Made by a program: the position numbers and the translations under genes. Under the pieces are notes generated by a model, which saw only the letters and a program-made list of their open reading frames with translations, was not told the origin of the DNA and did no database searches. From Burkholderia ubonensis (GTDB taxonomy: Bacteria > Pseudomonadota > Gammaproteobacteria > Burkholderiales > Burkholderiaceae): 64,000 nucleotides of DNA. The stretch spans positions 779,312-843,311 of the forward strand of contig NZ_CADFEB010000003.1 in NCBI RefSeq assembly GCF_902833085.1, written 5' to 3'. Below are positions 17,396 to 25,678 of this stretch, piece after piece; positions within the stretch are counted from its first letter, which is position 1; each line of letters begins with the position of its first letter.

Positions 17396-18256
17396 ATGAC
17401 AACGTACGCCTTCCGCCTGCTGAATGTATTTGCCGAGTCTACGTTCGGCGGCAATCCCCTATGTGTGTTCGAAGATGCGCGCGGCCTTGACGAAGCGACA
17501 ATGCAGGCGCTGGCCGTGCAGTTCAACCTGTCCGAAACGACATTTGTCTTGCCGTCGGACCGTGCACATGCGCGGGTACGCATCTTCACGCCCGGCCATG
17601 AAATGCCCTTTGCAGGCCATCCCACGCTCGGGACGGCGCATGTCGTGCGAGACATGCTTGATGCGGGCGACGATCTCGAACTCGAATTCAAAGCCGGGGT
17701 TGTATCCGTCCGTGCAGATGACGACGTATGGACATTCGCCGCGCCGCACGCGGGCATGCCGAAAACGGCCGCTTGCGAGCTTCCCGATGCAAAAGCCGCA
17801 GCGCTGCTGGGACTGACGGAGGGCGATTTGCTCGCGTCGCCCATATGGGTCGACACCGGTTCGGATCAACTGCTGGTCGCAGTCAAGGACACCGACGCCG
17901 TGCGCCGCGCCCGGCCCGATAGCGCATGCCTCGATATCTGGCCGAAAAGCAGTCTCGGTCGCAAGACGGCCTATGTGTTCGCTTTTGACTCGGACCGCCC
18001 CGGGAAGGTGGTCTCCCGCTATTTCTTTGCGAAGGAGGGAGGCGGCATCTCGGAGGACCCGGGTACCGGCTCAGCCTGTGCGAATCTCGGCGGTTGGCTG
18101 CTTGCCACCAACCGGCATTTGCCCGCCGTCTTTGAGGTCGAGCAAGGTGAAGCCGTTGGCCGGCCTTGTCTGCTGCGGCTGTCGGTTAGCGCGAATGGCG
18201 AGATCGGCGTTGGCGGTCGGGTGATAGAACTCGGACGGGGTGTGATCGACGTTTAG
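17396..18256 (+). CDS. PhzF family isomerase/epimerase
   Basis: 286 residues with the PhzF fold (two similar barrels). Key motifs are the N-terminal VFAESTFGGNPLCVF, the catalytic Glu in FNLSETTFV (Glu47), PGHEMPFAGHPTLGTAHV, and the C-terminal EDPGTGSACANLGGWL. Family members isomerise small cyclic or amino-acid-like compounds; PhzF itself acts in phenazine synthesis. No other phenazine genes are near, so a phenazine role is not supported. GC content is lower than in the flanking transport genes. Confidence 0.9.
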   Translation: MTTYAFRLLNVFAESTFGGNPLCVFEDARGLDEATMQALAVQFNLSETTFVLPSDRAHARVRIFTPGHEMPFAGHPTLGTAHVVRDMLDAGDDLELEFKAGVVSVRADDDVWTFAAPHAGMPKTAACELPDAKAAALLGLTEGDLLASPIWVDTGSDQLLVAVKDTDAVRRARPDSACLDIWPKSSLGRKTAYVFAFDSDRPGKVVSRYFFAKEGGGISEDPGTGSACANLGGWLLATNRHLPAVFEVEQGEAVGRPCLLRLSVSANGEIGVGGRVIELGRGVIDV

Positions 18257-18290
18257 ATGCAGACATCCGCCGACAGGCGTTGCATGACAG

Positions 18291-18310
18291 CAGGCGTCTT
18301 TGGGCGCCTG
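18291..18310 (+). terminator. Possible hairpin after the PhzF-like gene
   Basis: A stem CAGGCG (18291-18296) and CGCCTG (18305-18310) with an eight-base loop, 34 bases after the stop codon of the PhzF-like gene. There is no T-run, so it may be a weak terminator or chance. Confidence 0.3.
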
Positions 18311-18526
18311 GATGACCGTTTCGCTCCGCTTATCCAGCCATGACTATCGCATTCGAATCCCCCGATCAACCTGACGTGATCGCCGCCGGGGACCGGTTGG
18401 CGATTACACGAATGACCCGCTGAGTGTATTCATGCAGAAACGCATCGCAGCCTGAGGCCCGGCTTCGTGCGGACACTGTTCCATTAGCTGGATCGCCTGT
18501 GACGAGGCGGAGGCTACATCGCCTCA

Positions 18527-19672
18527 TCAACGCACGATTGGCATGTCCGCGCGAAGAAGCAGCGATACAAGTTCCGCCTGCCGGTGCGTGTCCGTCTTCG
18601 CCAGGATCTGCTTCAGATAACCGCGCGCGGTTCCCAGGCCTATGCCCAATTGCGACGCCGCCTCGGCGAGGTCCAGGCCGCGTACGAGCAGCGCCGCAAG
18701 CATCGCCTCGCGTCGCGTGAGGTTAAAAGTCGCGACGAGGAAGCTCGGATCAATCTCCGGCGGCTTGGCCGGTTCCATCACGAACAGAATGACCCGTGTG
18801 GCCGTACTTATTCCGTTCGGTATTTCCGATGCAGAGACCGGCACTACACGAATGACCAGTGGAAGATGGGGCGAACGGCGCGACACATAGCATTTCAGCG
18901 GCGCCCAAGGTCGCGCGACGGCTTCGCTGGCGTCTCGGCCGCCGGCGTTCAAGCGGACCGCCGTTGCAATGGCGTCGTGCAGGCTCTGTGCGTCGGCGGG
19001 CGACGCCGCAGTCACTTCGCTGCGTTTGAGCAGAAGCCCGTCGCCGCAGTGCGCCAATGCTTCGGCGCGGCCATTGGCGAAAATCGGGCGCATTCTCGCG
19101 TCGAGGAGAATCACGCCAAACTCCAGGCGCGAAATAACTTCGTATGCCTCTTTTGCCCTGAGATCCGCCGCGGCGAGACGATTCTGTACCTGCAGCGCCG
19201 TCGTCAGATGCGGCACGATCAATCGGGCGGCTTCGACATCGTCGTCGCTGAAATCGGCCATCCCGAGATCTCGGCCCACTACAAAATAAATGCATCGATC
19301 GGGAACAAGCGGCGCGAGCATTCCATAAAATCCACCAGTCGGTCGCACTGCGTCGCAATAGAATTCCGATCGCCGGAACGCCCCATCCGAGACGAACGAA
19401 GTCTGGCGCAGCGGCATACCGACCGGAATCGCCTTCACCCAGTTCGGTGGTTGCGTTTCGAATTTCCGTTGCATGCGCCGCGCGTACTCGGCATCAAAGC
19501 CGGTCGTGATTGCCGACCAAGGTACCGTCGCTGCCGAAATCCCCAGGAATATTGCCTTGTGCGCCCCGGTCGCCTCGGTGACGGAGATACCTGCGTGTGA
19601 CCAGCCGTCGGGTGCAAGCGCCGCTTCATAGACATGCCGGATCGCTTGATGAATTGTTTCGACGCGCGTCAT
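18527..19672 (-). CDS. LuxR-type helix-turn-helix regulator (no AHL domain)
   Basis: 381 residues. The C-terminus carries a LuxR-type HTH: FNLTRREAMLAALLVRGLDLAEAASQLGIGLGTARGYLKQIL. The region around RLEFGVILLDARMRPIFANGRAEAL (about 180-205) looks like a PAS-type sensing segment. It lacks the AHL-binding signature residues. It is divergent from the lectin-like gene, whose start is 140 bases away, so it may control that gene. The ligand is unknown. Confidence 0.85.
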   Translation of the reverse strand: MTRVETIHQAIRHVYEAALAPDGWSHAGISVTEATGAHKAIFLGISAATVPWSAITTGFDAEYARRMQRKFETQPPNWVKAIPVGMPLRQTSFVSDGAFRRSEFYCDAVRPTGGFYGMLAPLVPDRCIYFVVGRDLGMADFSDDDVEAARLIVPHLTTALQVQNRLAAADLRAKEAYEVISRLEFGVILLDARMRPIFANGRAEALAHCGDGLLLKRSEVTAASPADAQSLHDAIATAVRLNAGGRDASEAVARPWAPLKCYVSRRSPHLPLVIRVVPVSASEIPNGISTATRVILFVMEPAKPPEIDPSFLVATFNLTRREAMLAALLVRGLDLAEAASQLGIGLGTARGYLKQILAKTDTHRQAELVSLLLRADMPIVR

Positions 19673-19812
19673 GTTTACCGCCCGTCTGAGGACGATTTCC
19701 CTCCCAAATGGGAGTGCCGGACGTATTCAATCTGAACGAAAGTATAGGCAAGGGCGTTTCAGGTGCGAAACGCAAAACCCTATACGTTATTGAACAGGAC
19801 GGGGGAAAAAAA

Positions 19813-20580
19813 ATGGTCAAGTTGGCTGCGTCGAATCAATTCGGCATTTCAGATCAGACCGACGTATTTCTCGTCGATAGCGAGGGCACCCTGCAGGTCG
19901 CCTGGGTAAACGGTGCCGGAAGGTGGAACGGGCCAGTTCCGATCAGTCCACCGGATCTTTTCCCTCCCGGCGCCGCCGTCGCAGCGTCGAATCAGTTCGG
20001 ACTCTCGAATCAGACCGACGTGTTCGGCGTGGGCAGCAATGGGGCCTTGCATGTTGCGTGGGTCAATGGCGCCGGCGGATGGAACGGGCCGGCTCCGATC
20101 AGTCCGCCGGGCCTATTCCCTCCCGGCGCGGTCGTCGCAGCGTCGAACCAGTTCGGGCTCTCGAATCAGACCGACGTGTTTGGCGTGGGCAGCAATGGGG
20201 CGTTGCACGTTGCCTGGGTCAACGACGCCGGCGGATGGAACGGGCCGGCTCCGATCAGTCCGCCGGGCCTTTTCCCTCCCGGCGCCGCCATCGCAGCGTC
20301 GAACCAGTTCGGGATTTCGAATCAGACCGACGTGTTTGGCGTGGGCAGCAATGGGGCCTTGCACGTTGCCTGGGTCAACGGCGCCGGCAGATGGAATGGC
20401 CCGGCTCCGATCAGTCCGCCGGGCCTATTCCCTCCCGGCGCGGCCGTTGCAGCATCGAACCAGTTCGGGATTTCGGATCAGACGGACGTGTTTGCCGTTG
20501 ATGGCAACGGGATCCTGCATGTTGCCTGGGTAAATGGTGCCGGTGGATGGAACGGACCGGTCCCGATTGTCCCACGATAG
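19813..20580 (+). CDS. Lectin-like beta-propeller protein with five tandem repeats
   Basis: 255 residues made almost entirely of five repeats of 52 residues. Each begins AASNQFG and contains QTDVF, HVAWVN, GGWNGP and ISPPGLFPPGA. The Trp/Asp-rich pattern resembles PLL- or tectonin-type beta-propeller lectins, one repeat per blade, so sugar binding is likely but inferred. There is no signal peptide. ATG at 19813 was chosen because a GGGGG ribosome-binding stretch lies just upstream; ATG 19708 would add 35 unrelated residues. The frame stops early at 20580, and a further domain continues in another frame. Confidence 0.78.
   Translation: MVKLAASNQFGISDQTDVFLVDSEGTLQVAWVNGAGRWNGPVPISPPDLFPPGAAVAASNQFGLSNQTDVFGVGSNGALHVAWVNGAGGWNGPAPISPPGLFPPGAVVAASNQFGLSNQTDVFGVGSNGALHVAWVNDAGGWNGPAPISPPGLFPPGAAIAASNQFGISNQTDVFGVGSNGALHVAWVNGAGRWNGPAPISPPGLFPPGAAVAASNQFGISDQTDVFAVDGNGILHVAWVNGAGGWNGPVPIVPR
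19825..20580 (+). repeat. Five 156-bp tandem repeats inside the lectin-like gene
   Basis: Direct repeats of 156 bp begin at 19825, 19981, 20137, 20293 and 20449; the last is cut to 132 bp by the stop. Units 2 to 4 are nearly identical at DNA level, which suggests recent duplication or gene conversion. Copy number may vary between strains. Confidence 0.9.
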
Positions 20581-20795
20581 CCGATGAAGGACGATTCATG
20601 GAGGTTACCGGCAACGGGTTCACTTCTGGCGGGACCGTCCGACTCAGCTACGACATCCTTAGCGGAAGCGGACCCACGACGCACAAAACCGGACAGAAAA
20701 CGCTTACGAGCAACGGAACGGGAAACTTCCTCGGGCGCAACAGCGGACGGATCGATTTGACTCCGCTGCGATGGAAGAAACGTCCAACCCATTAG
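20547..20795 (+). pseudogene. Frameshifted C-terminal domain of the lectin-like protein
   Basis: In a different frame from the lectin repeats, and overlapping their end, the sequence reads MEVTGNGFTSGGTVRLSYD and onward to TSNGTGNF. This looks like a small Ig-like or secreted-protein accessory domain. The simplest reading is that the lectin gene once continued into this domain and a frameshift near 20575 separated them. After about 20735 the reading becomes unconvincing, so the domain is probably also truncated. An overlapping separate gene is possible but has no ribosome-binding site. Confidence 0.5.
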
Positions 20796-21258
20796 CGACA
20801 TACTTCAAGCTACGCGCTGCATCGACGACGTCCGTAAAAATCTGCCGACCGGCGGCAGTGGGTCGATAGTGGGCTGCCCCGGTCACAGAAAGCGGTCGTT
20901 CTCAGCGACGATCGAGACGGTTGCGCCGAACATTCGCCCCGGTCAGTCTTCGGTCCGCGACCGAATGGAAGATGTCTGCAACAGCCACCGAAATTACCCG
21001 CCGACGTCACCATCAGCACGTTGAACTCCCCAATCGAAGCGCCGAGGACGTCGGCGCCAGTACAACTCGGTCATTCGCGGCCGCGCGCGCAAGCCCGCCA
21101 ACAACTACTCGGCTTGCCCGCTTGCTACCAGCAATGCCCATTCAATAAAATCGAGCCCTTCGACCTTGCTCCCCCGAGCAAGCAAGCCCGGAACAAGCGG
21201 CTTCGAGCCCATGGCCGAAATCCTCGAATCCGCCCGGCTCCACCCCAGCACAAGAACA
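20796..21258. other. Intergenic region without a recognised gene
   Basis: About 460 bases between the lectin remnant and the 723-residue secreted protein. Short frames exist on both strands but none has a recognisable protein sequence or ribosome-binding site. The base composition is lower in GC than the genes that follow. I see no repeats or clear operators. Confidence 0.4.
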
Positions 21259-23430
21259 ATGCCGAAAACCATGTTGCTGCACCGAAACCTGATCGCCTCG
21301 CTGACGGCGAGCCTGCTTTGCATCTCCCATGCCCACGCCAGCTCGGACGATAGTTGCTATTCGCCCGTCACGCTCCGGCAGAACACCTATTCCTGCGGCG
21401 GCATGCCGATCCTGACCCCTGCCAACGACACGCGCATCAACGCGATGCTGCTGATGGTCGACAGCGGCAAGGTCGCGCAACTGTTCCCGGACCCGAAGAC
21501 CATCCCGCCGGCAGACCGGGTAAACCGGATCATCGTACCGTTCTCGTACGACTTCTCCGGATGGATCGACATCGGCCAGAAGCAGCCCGACACGGCTGGC
21601 AACGCATCGGACGCCGCCGCTCCATCGAATCGATACGCCGATGGCGAAGGCAGCATTTGCCGCAGCATGAATGCCGGCGTCGACGCGTTCGGCGACGCAC
21701 TGAACACCGCCAAGGATCTCCCCGCTGACGAAGCCGCGCGCCTGCGCGCCGCGCGCGTCGAAATCGCCCAAAAGACCTGCTCCACTGGCGGCGCCAGTGC
21801 CGCGTGGACGAAGCCCGCGGTCAAATCGCCGATCGGGCAGCAGTTCGCGGCCTACCTCGACGGCACGAACGCGTTCTACCGCTTCGACTTCCTCGCCGCG
21901 ACCAGGGCGTTCGCCGGCGCATCGCGCGGCGCCAACCCGTGGCTGAAGGAAACCGGGCTCTATATGGCCGGGCGCGCGCAGTTGAACGCCGCGCAGGCCA
22001 ATGCGTTCGACCACGACAGCCCCACGCCGTCACGCGACAGCGTATCGAAGGTCTCGCTCGACGCCGCGAATACGGTCTTTCGCACGTACTTGCGGATTTA
22101 TCCGCAAGGGCGCTATGCGGCCTCCGCGTCGGGTCTGTTGCGGCGCGTCGCATGGCTCGGCGGAAACGTCGCACAGCAAGCCGATCTCTATGACAACGCG
22201 TTCGCGCACTGGTCGCCCACGGCGTCGAACGTGCCGCTCATCCAACTGGCGAATGAACTCGACAACAAGCTGCTGTTCGCATCGGAATTCGACGCGCGCA
22301 AGGTCCAGTCGCCCGCCATGCTGGCGACCGTCGACCTGATGCGCATGCGCACGTCGAGCAGCGGCGACGCGAGCCGCGACAAGCCGCTGGCACTGGGCGA
22401 ATTGCAGGCACAGAAGCCGAGATTCGCCGCTATGCCCGCGCTCTACGATTTCCTGCTTGCCACCTGGTACGTCCATGTCGGGCATAAGCCGGACGCGGCG
22501 CTCGGCTTGTTGCCGCAGACGCCCGGCGCGTCGCTCGACTACTTCGGCCTGAGCCAGCAGACGCTGCGCGCCTTCGCGCTGGAGGACAGCGGCCAGTCCG
22601 ACAAGGCGCGGCAGCTCTGGCGCGATCTGATCCCGCTCGCGAAACTCCGCTTCCAGCGCGAGGCGCTGGAGCTCGCGCTCGCGATCAACCTCGAGCAGGC
22701 CGGCCTCGTCGACGACGCATTCGCCGACGATTCACCCGTCCGGAACGCCGCCATCCGTGCAATCCTGCTGCAACGCGCGGCCAATGCGGACCTGCTGCGC
22801 GCGCAGGCACAGAACAAGTCGACCACCGGCGCGCTGCGCGACATCGCGCTTTATACGCTGCTGTACAAGGAGTTCACGCGCGGGCATTACGCCGACTTCG
22901 TCGCGGACGTCGCGCTGGTGCCCGACACGCCTGCCGATGCGTTGAAGCCGTTCACCCTGCCCGGCGCCAGGAACGAGGACGGCTACGCGTGCCCGTCCGC
23001 GCGCGACGTCGCGGCGGCGCTGCAGCAGAATCCCGCCGATGCGAAAAGCCTGAACTGCCTCGCCGATTTCGTGCGCCGCCATCCGCCCGCTCCGGGTCTC
23101 GAAGAATATTCGACGCCGTCGTGGGCTGCCGGCGCCGCGCCTGCCAGCGGCGCGCGCGTGCCGCCGACGCTCGGGAGTGCGCCGTCACTGTTCAAGGGCA
23201 AGCGGTACGAGCGGATGCCGAGCTACGTGACGGTGATGGACGATGCGCAGGCGAACCCCAACGACCGGGCCTACGCGCTCTATCGGGCGATCAAATGCTA
23301 TGCGCCGTCGGGCTCCAACGACTGCGGCGGGAAAGACGTTCCGAAGACCACCCGCAAGCGCTGGTTCAATACGCTGAAGTCCGCCTATCCGGGCAGCCCG
23401 TGGGCGCAGACGCTCAAGTACTACTGGTGA
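21259..23430 (+). CDS. Exported protein of unknown function, tetratricopeptide-like helical repeats
   Basis: 723 residues. The N-terminus holds a signal peptide (LLHRNLIASLTASLLCISHAHA, cleavage before SSDDS). The mature part is mostly helical with repeated Ala/Leu-rich helix pairs (for example around FYRFDFLAATRAFAGASRG and DALKPFTLPG), suggesting a TPR-like solenoid in the periplasm. Several Cys pairs (CYSPV...CGG, CPSARD, CLADF, CYAPSGSNDCGG) could form disulphides. It is followed 10 bases later by a DUF3142 gene; the two probably work together. The start could also be ATG 21271. The function is unknown. Confidence 0.8.
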   Translation: MPKTMLLHRNLIASLTASLLCISHAHASSDDSCYSPVTLRQNTYSCGGMPILTPANDTRINAMLLMVDSGKVAQLFPDPKTIPPADRVNRIIVPFSYDFSGWIDIGQKQPDTAGNASDAAAPSNRYADGEGSICRSMNAGVDAFGDALNTAKDLPADEAARLRAARVEIAQKTCSTGGASAAWTKPAVKSPIGQQFAAYLDGTNAFYRFDFLAATRAFAGASRGANPWLKETGLYMAGRAQLNAAQANAFDHDSPTPSRDSVSKVSLDAANTVFRTYLRIYPQGRYAASASGLLRRVAWLGGNVAQQADLYDNAFAHWSPTASNVPLIQLANELDNKLLFASEFDARKVQSPAMLATVDLMRMRTSSSGDASRDKPLALGELQAQKPRFAAMPALYDFLLATWYVHVGHKPDAALGLLPQTPGASLDYFGLSQQTLRAFALEDSGQSDKARQLWRDLIPLAKLRFQREALELALAINLEQAGLVDDAFADDSPVRNAAIRAILLQRAANADLLRAQAQNKSTTGALRDIALYTLLYKEFTRGHYADFVADVALVPDTPADALKPFTLPGARNEDGYACPSARDVAAALQQNPADAKSLNCLADFVRRHPPAPGLEEYSTPSWAAGAAPASGARVPPTLGSAPSLFKGKRYERMPSYVTVMDDAQANPNDRAYALYRAIKCYAPSGSNDCGGKDVPKTTRKRWFNTLKSAYPGSPWAQTLKYYW

Positions 23431-23440
23431 GCCCGGCTTG

Positions 23441-24148
23441 ATGCGCATCCTGTGCACCGCGTTGCTGCTCTGCGCGCGCATCGCGCTGGCCGGCACGGCC
23501 GATCCCGCGCAGTACGACGCGTTCTGGCTATGGGCGGGCGTGAAGCCGCAAGCGGTCGTGCGCGATGCGCGCACCGTCTACGTGCTGCAAGGCCAGATCG
23601 AGGCGTCGCCCCGGGACGATGCGCAAGTGCGCTTCATCGCCCAGGGCGTCGCGCTGCCGCCCGCGCCGAATGCGCGCATCTGGCTCGTCTATCGTGCGCA
23701 TACGCTGCGCTGGACGCCGCGGGTCACGCAGATCATGCTGGCCCAGCTCGCGCGCTGGCGTGCGTCGGGCCGCACGATCGCGGGCATCCAGATCGACTTC
23801 GATGCGCGCACGCGCCATCTTCAGGACTACCTTGCGTTTCTGCGGACCCTGCGCGAGACCTTGCCCGCCGATTGCCGGTTGAGCATCACGGGGCTCCTCG
23901 ACTGGAGCAGCCGCATCGATACCGACCAGGTCAACCAGCTCAGGGGGATCGTCGACGAAGTGGTCGTGCAGACCTATCAGGGGCGCAGCACGATCCCCAC
24001 CTACGCCGCCTATCTCCCCCGCGTCGCGCGGCTGCAGCTGCCGTTCCGCATCGGCGTGATCGAAGGCGGCGAGTGGGATGCGCCGCCCTACCTCGCGGCG
24101 AATCCATGGTTTCGCGGCTACGTCGTATTCCTGCGGAATGCATCCTAG
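23441..24148 (+). CDS. DUF3142 family exported protein
   Basis: 235 residues with a signal peptide (MRILCTALLLCARIALAG). The core shows features of a TIM-barrel-like protein: WLWAG, GIQIDFDARTRHLQDYLAFL (an acidic D-x-D motif on a strand end), LSITGLLDW and DEVVVQTYQGRST. This pattern matches the DUF3142 family, whose biochemical role is not established to my knowledge; the motifs resemble glycosidase-type barrels. ATG at 23441 has GGTGAG upstream. It is in an operon with the preceding exported protein. Its TAG stop lies in the stem of a shared hairpin. Confidence 0.82.
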   Translation: MRILCTALLLCARIALAGTADPAQYDAFWLWAGVKPQAVVRDARTVYVLQGQIEASPRDDAQVRFIAQGVALPPAPNARIWLVYRAHTLRWTPRVTQIMLAQLARWRASGRTIAGIQIDFDARTRHLQDYLAFLRTLRETLPADCRLSITGLLDWSSRIDTDQVNQLRGIVDEVVVQTYQGRSTIPTYAAYLPRVARLQLPFRIGVIEGGEWDAPPYLAANPWFRGYVVFLRNAS

Positions 24149-24167
24149 GGCGTGTTCACGCCCTAGG
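24144..24167. terminator. Bidirectional hairpin containing both convergent stop codons
   Basis: Perfect 11-base arms CCTAGGGCGTG (24144-24154) and CACGCCCTAGG (24157-24167) with a two-base centre. The TAG of the plus-strand DUF3142 gene (24146-24148) and the TAG of the minus-strand isochorismatase-like gene (24163-24165) are inside the two arms. It probably ends transcription from both sides, although neither side has a T-run. Confidence 0.65.
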
Positions 24168-24738
24168 CGAGCAACTGCAACGCATCCGCGAGCGACAGCA
24201 CCGTCGTGCGCGAATCGAATGCGGTGGAGAACAGATGGTCATGGACGACCTGATCCGGGTCGTAGCAGCAATCCTTGACCGTATACAGGCGGAAATCCGC
24301 GTCGCTCGCGTACGCGACCGACGACAGCACGACACCGGTCGACGCAATGCCGACCATGATCAGCGAATCGACGCCTCGTGCGGAGAGTCGTACTTCAAGA
24401 TCGGTGCCGAAGAACACGCTGGCGCGATGCGCGGTGATGAGCGGTTCACTCGCCTGCTGGCCCAACTCCGGCGCGGTCCGGTCGTCGATGAAGAGACCCA
24501 GCTGCTTGATCCCCTGCCCGTTCCTGTTCAACGGACTGACTTCCGGATAGCCCGGACTGAACCGCAGGTTCGCGAAATAGACGCCGACGCCCTTGGCCCG
24601 CGCCGCGTCGCACAGCTTGCGCGTATTGGCGAGCAACGCCGGCGCGACCGATGGAAAGAGCGCGAGAATGTCGGTCTGGTAATGCATGACGACGAGCGCG
24701 GTTTGCGCCGGCGCGATAGCTGGAATCCGTGAACTCAT
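24163..24738 (-). CDS. Isochorismatase-fold protein, catalytic residues not conserved
   Basis: 191 residues of the isochorismatase/cysteine hydrolase superfamily (LFIDDRTAPELG, VFFGTDLEVRLSARGVDSLIMVGIAST). In typical cysteine hydrolases the first strand ends in a catalytic Asp (I-x-D-x-Q-x-D) and a Cys follows the cis-peptide region. Here the first motif is VVMHYQTDIL, with His at the Asp position, and the later one is STGVVLSS, with Val at the Cys position. It may catalyse a different reaction or act without catalysis. It is 33 bases downstream of the MHYT sensor gene in the same direction. Confidence 0.82.
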   Translation of the reverse strand: MSSRIPAIAPAQTALVVMHYQTDILALFPSVAPALLANTRKLCDAARAKGVGVYFANLRFSPGYPEVSPLNRNGQGIKQLGLFIDDRTAPELGQQASEPLITAHRASVFFGTDLEVRLSARGVDSLIMVGIASTGVVLSSVAYASDADFRLYTVKDCCYDPDQVVHDHLFSTAFDSRTTVLSLADALQLLA

Positions 24739-24770
24739 GCTGGTGCCCTTGTCCTTTCCGTCGACGGCAA

Positions 24771-25562
24771 TTAGCGAACCGCGCCCCGCCTGTCGATATG
24801 CTCGGCCAGAATCGCCTCGGCCCGTGCACGTGCACGCACGTTCGCCCTGGCATCCAGCCCCGCAATGGCAATCGCGACCGCGAAAATCACCAGGCTGAAT
24901 GTCACGACAATCCCGGCCAACCACGGCACCGGCAGATTGCGCAACATGGAAACGGGGTAGCTGCCTGCTTCAAAATGCGCGGCGGCCATGCCGCAGTAAT
25001 GCATCCCGCACACCGCAAAGCCCATCACGATCGCCGAGCCCACCCGGCGAATCCGCCGGTGCGTGCTGTGGCGGCGCATATCGAATGCAAGCCATAAAGC
25101 CGCCCCGCTTGCCAAGATGGCGATCACCACCGACAGTACGACCAGCCACGGCTGGTAGCGAATTCCGGAACAGATGTCCATCGCCTGCATGCCGAGGTAG
25201 TGCATGCCGGCGACGCCCAGTCCCATCGCGATTGCGCCCGTGATCAGATGCGGCCAGCTCGGATCGTAGCGGCACAGCGGCATGAATCCGATTGCCGACG
25301 CGCCGATCGCGACGAGCAGCGATGCAATCGTGACAGGGATGTCGTAGCCGACGGCGATCGGCAGCTTGAAGGCCAGCATGGCGATGAAATGCATCGACCA
25401 GATGCCGAGCCCCATGATGCAGCCGCCGAAAACGATCCACGGGCCGAGTGGTCGATTGCCGATCACGTCCAGGCGATCGGAAATATTCAGCGCCGTATAC
25501 GATGCAAAGATTGCAATAAGACAAGAAAGCCCGACAAGCGCGAGATCGTAAGTGCCAGTCAT
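24771..25562 (-). CDS. MHYT domain integral membrane sensor
   Basis: 263 residues, seven or so membrane segments, with MHFIAM, MHYLGM and MHYCGM motifs at the ends of helices, the hallmark of the MHYT sensor domain thought to bind a metal and sense O2, CO or NO. Unlike many MHYT proteins it has no GGDEF or EAL output domain: after the last helix only a short basic coiled tail remains (about 30 residues). It might signal through the isochorismatase-like protein encoded next, but this is inference. Confidence 0.88.
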   Translation of the reverse strand: MTGTYDLALVGLSCLIAIFASYTALNISDRLDVIGNRPLGPWIVFGGCIMGLGIWSMHFIAMLAFKLPIAVGYDIPVTIASLLVAIGASAIGFMPLCRYDPSWPHLITGAIAMGLGVAGMHYLGMQAMDICSGIRYQPWLVVLSVVIAILASGAALWLAFDMRRHSTHRRIRRVGSAIVMGFAVCGMHYCGMAAAHFEAGSYPVSMLRNLPVPWLAGIVVTFSLVIFAVAIAIAGLDARANVRARARAEAILAEHIDRRGAVR

Positions 25563-25678
25563 TATCGTTCTACTCGTTTGAACTGCATTTGGCCAATGCT
25601 TGCCAGCGCGCGGTTATTGCCCCCGATGCGCCCTGATTCTTGAGGGATCGAGTATATACATAGACTCGGTGAAACGCG

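Noticed and set aside
17396..18256. Phenazine biosynthesis
   Set aside because: Only a PhzF-like protein is present; no other phenazine genes lie nearby.
19825..20580. Regular 156-bp repeats considered as a CRISPR array or a satellite
   Set aside because: The repeats are coding, in frame and of 52-residue period with no spacers; they encode protein repeats.
20810..21019. Small minus-strand frame after the lectin gene
   Set aside because: No ribosome-binding site, no motif, and likely a chance frame in the intergenic region.
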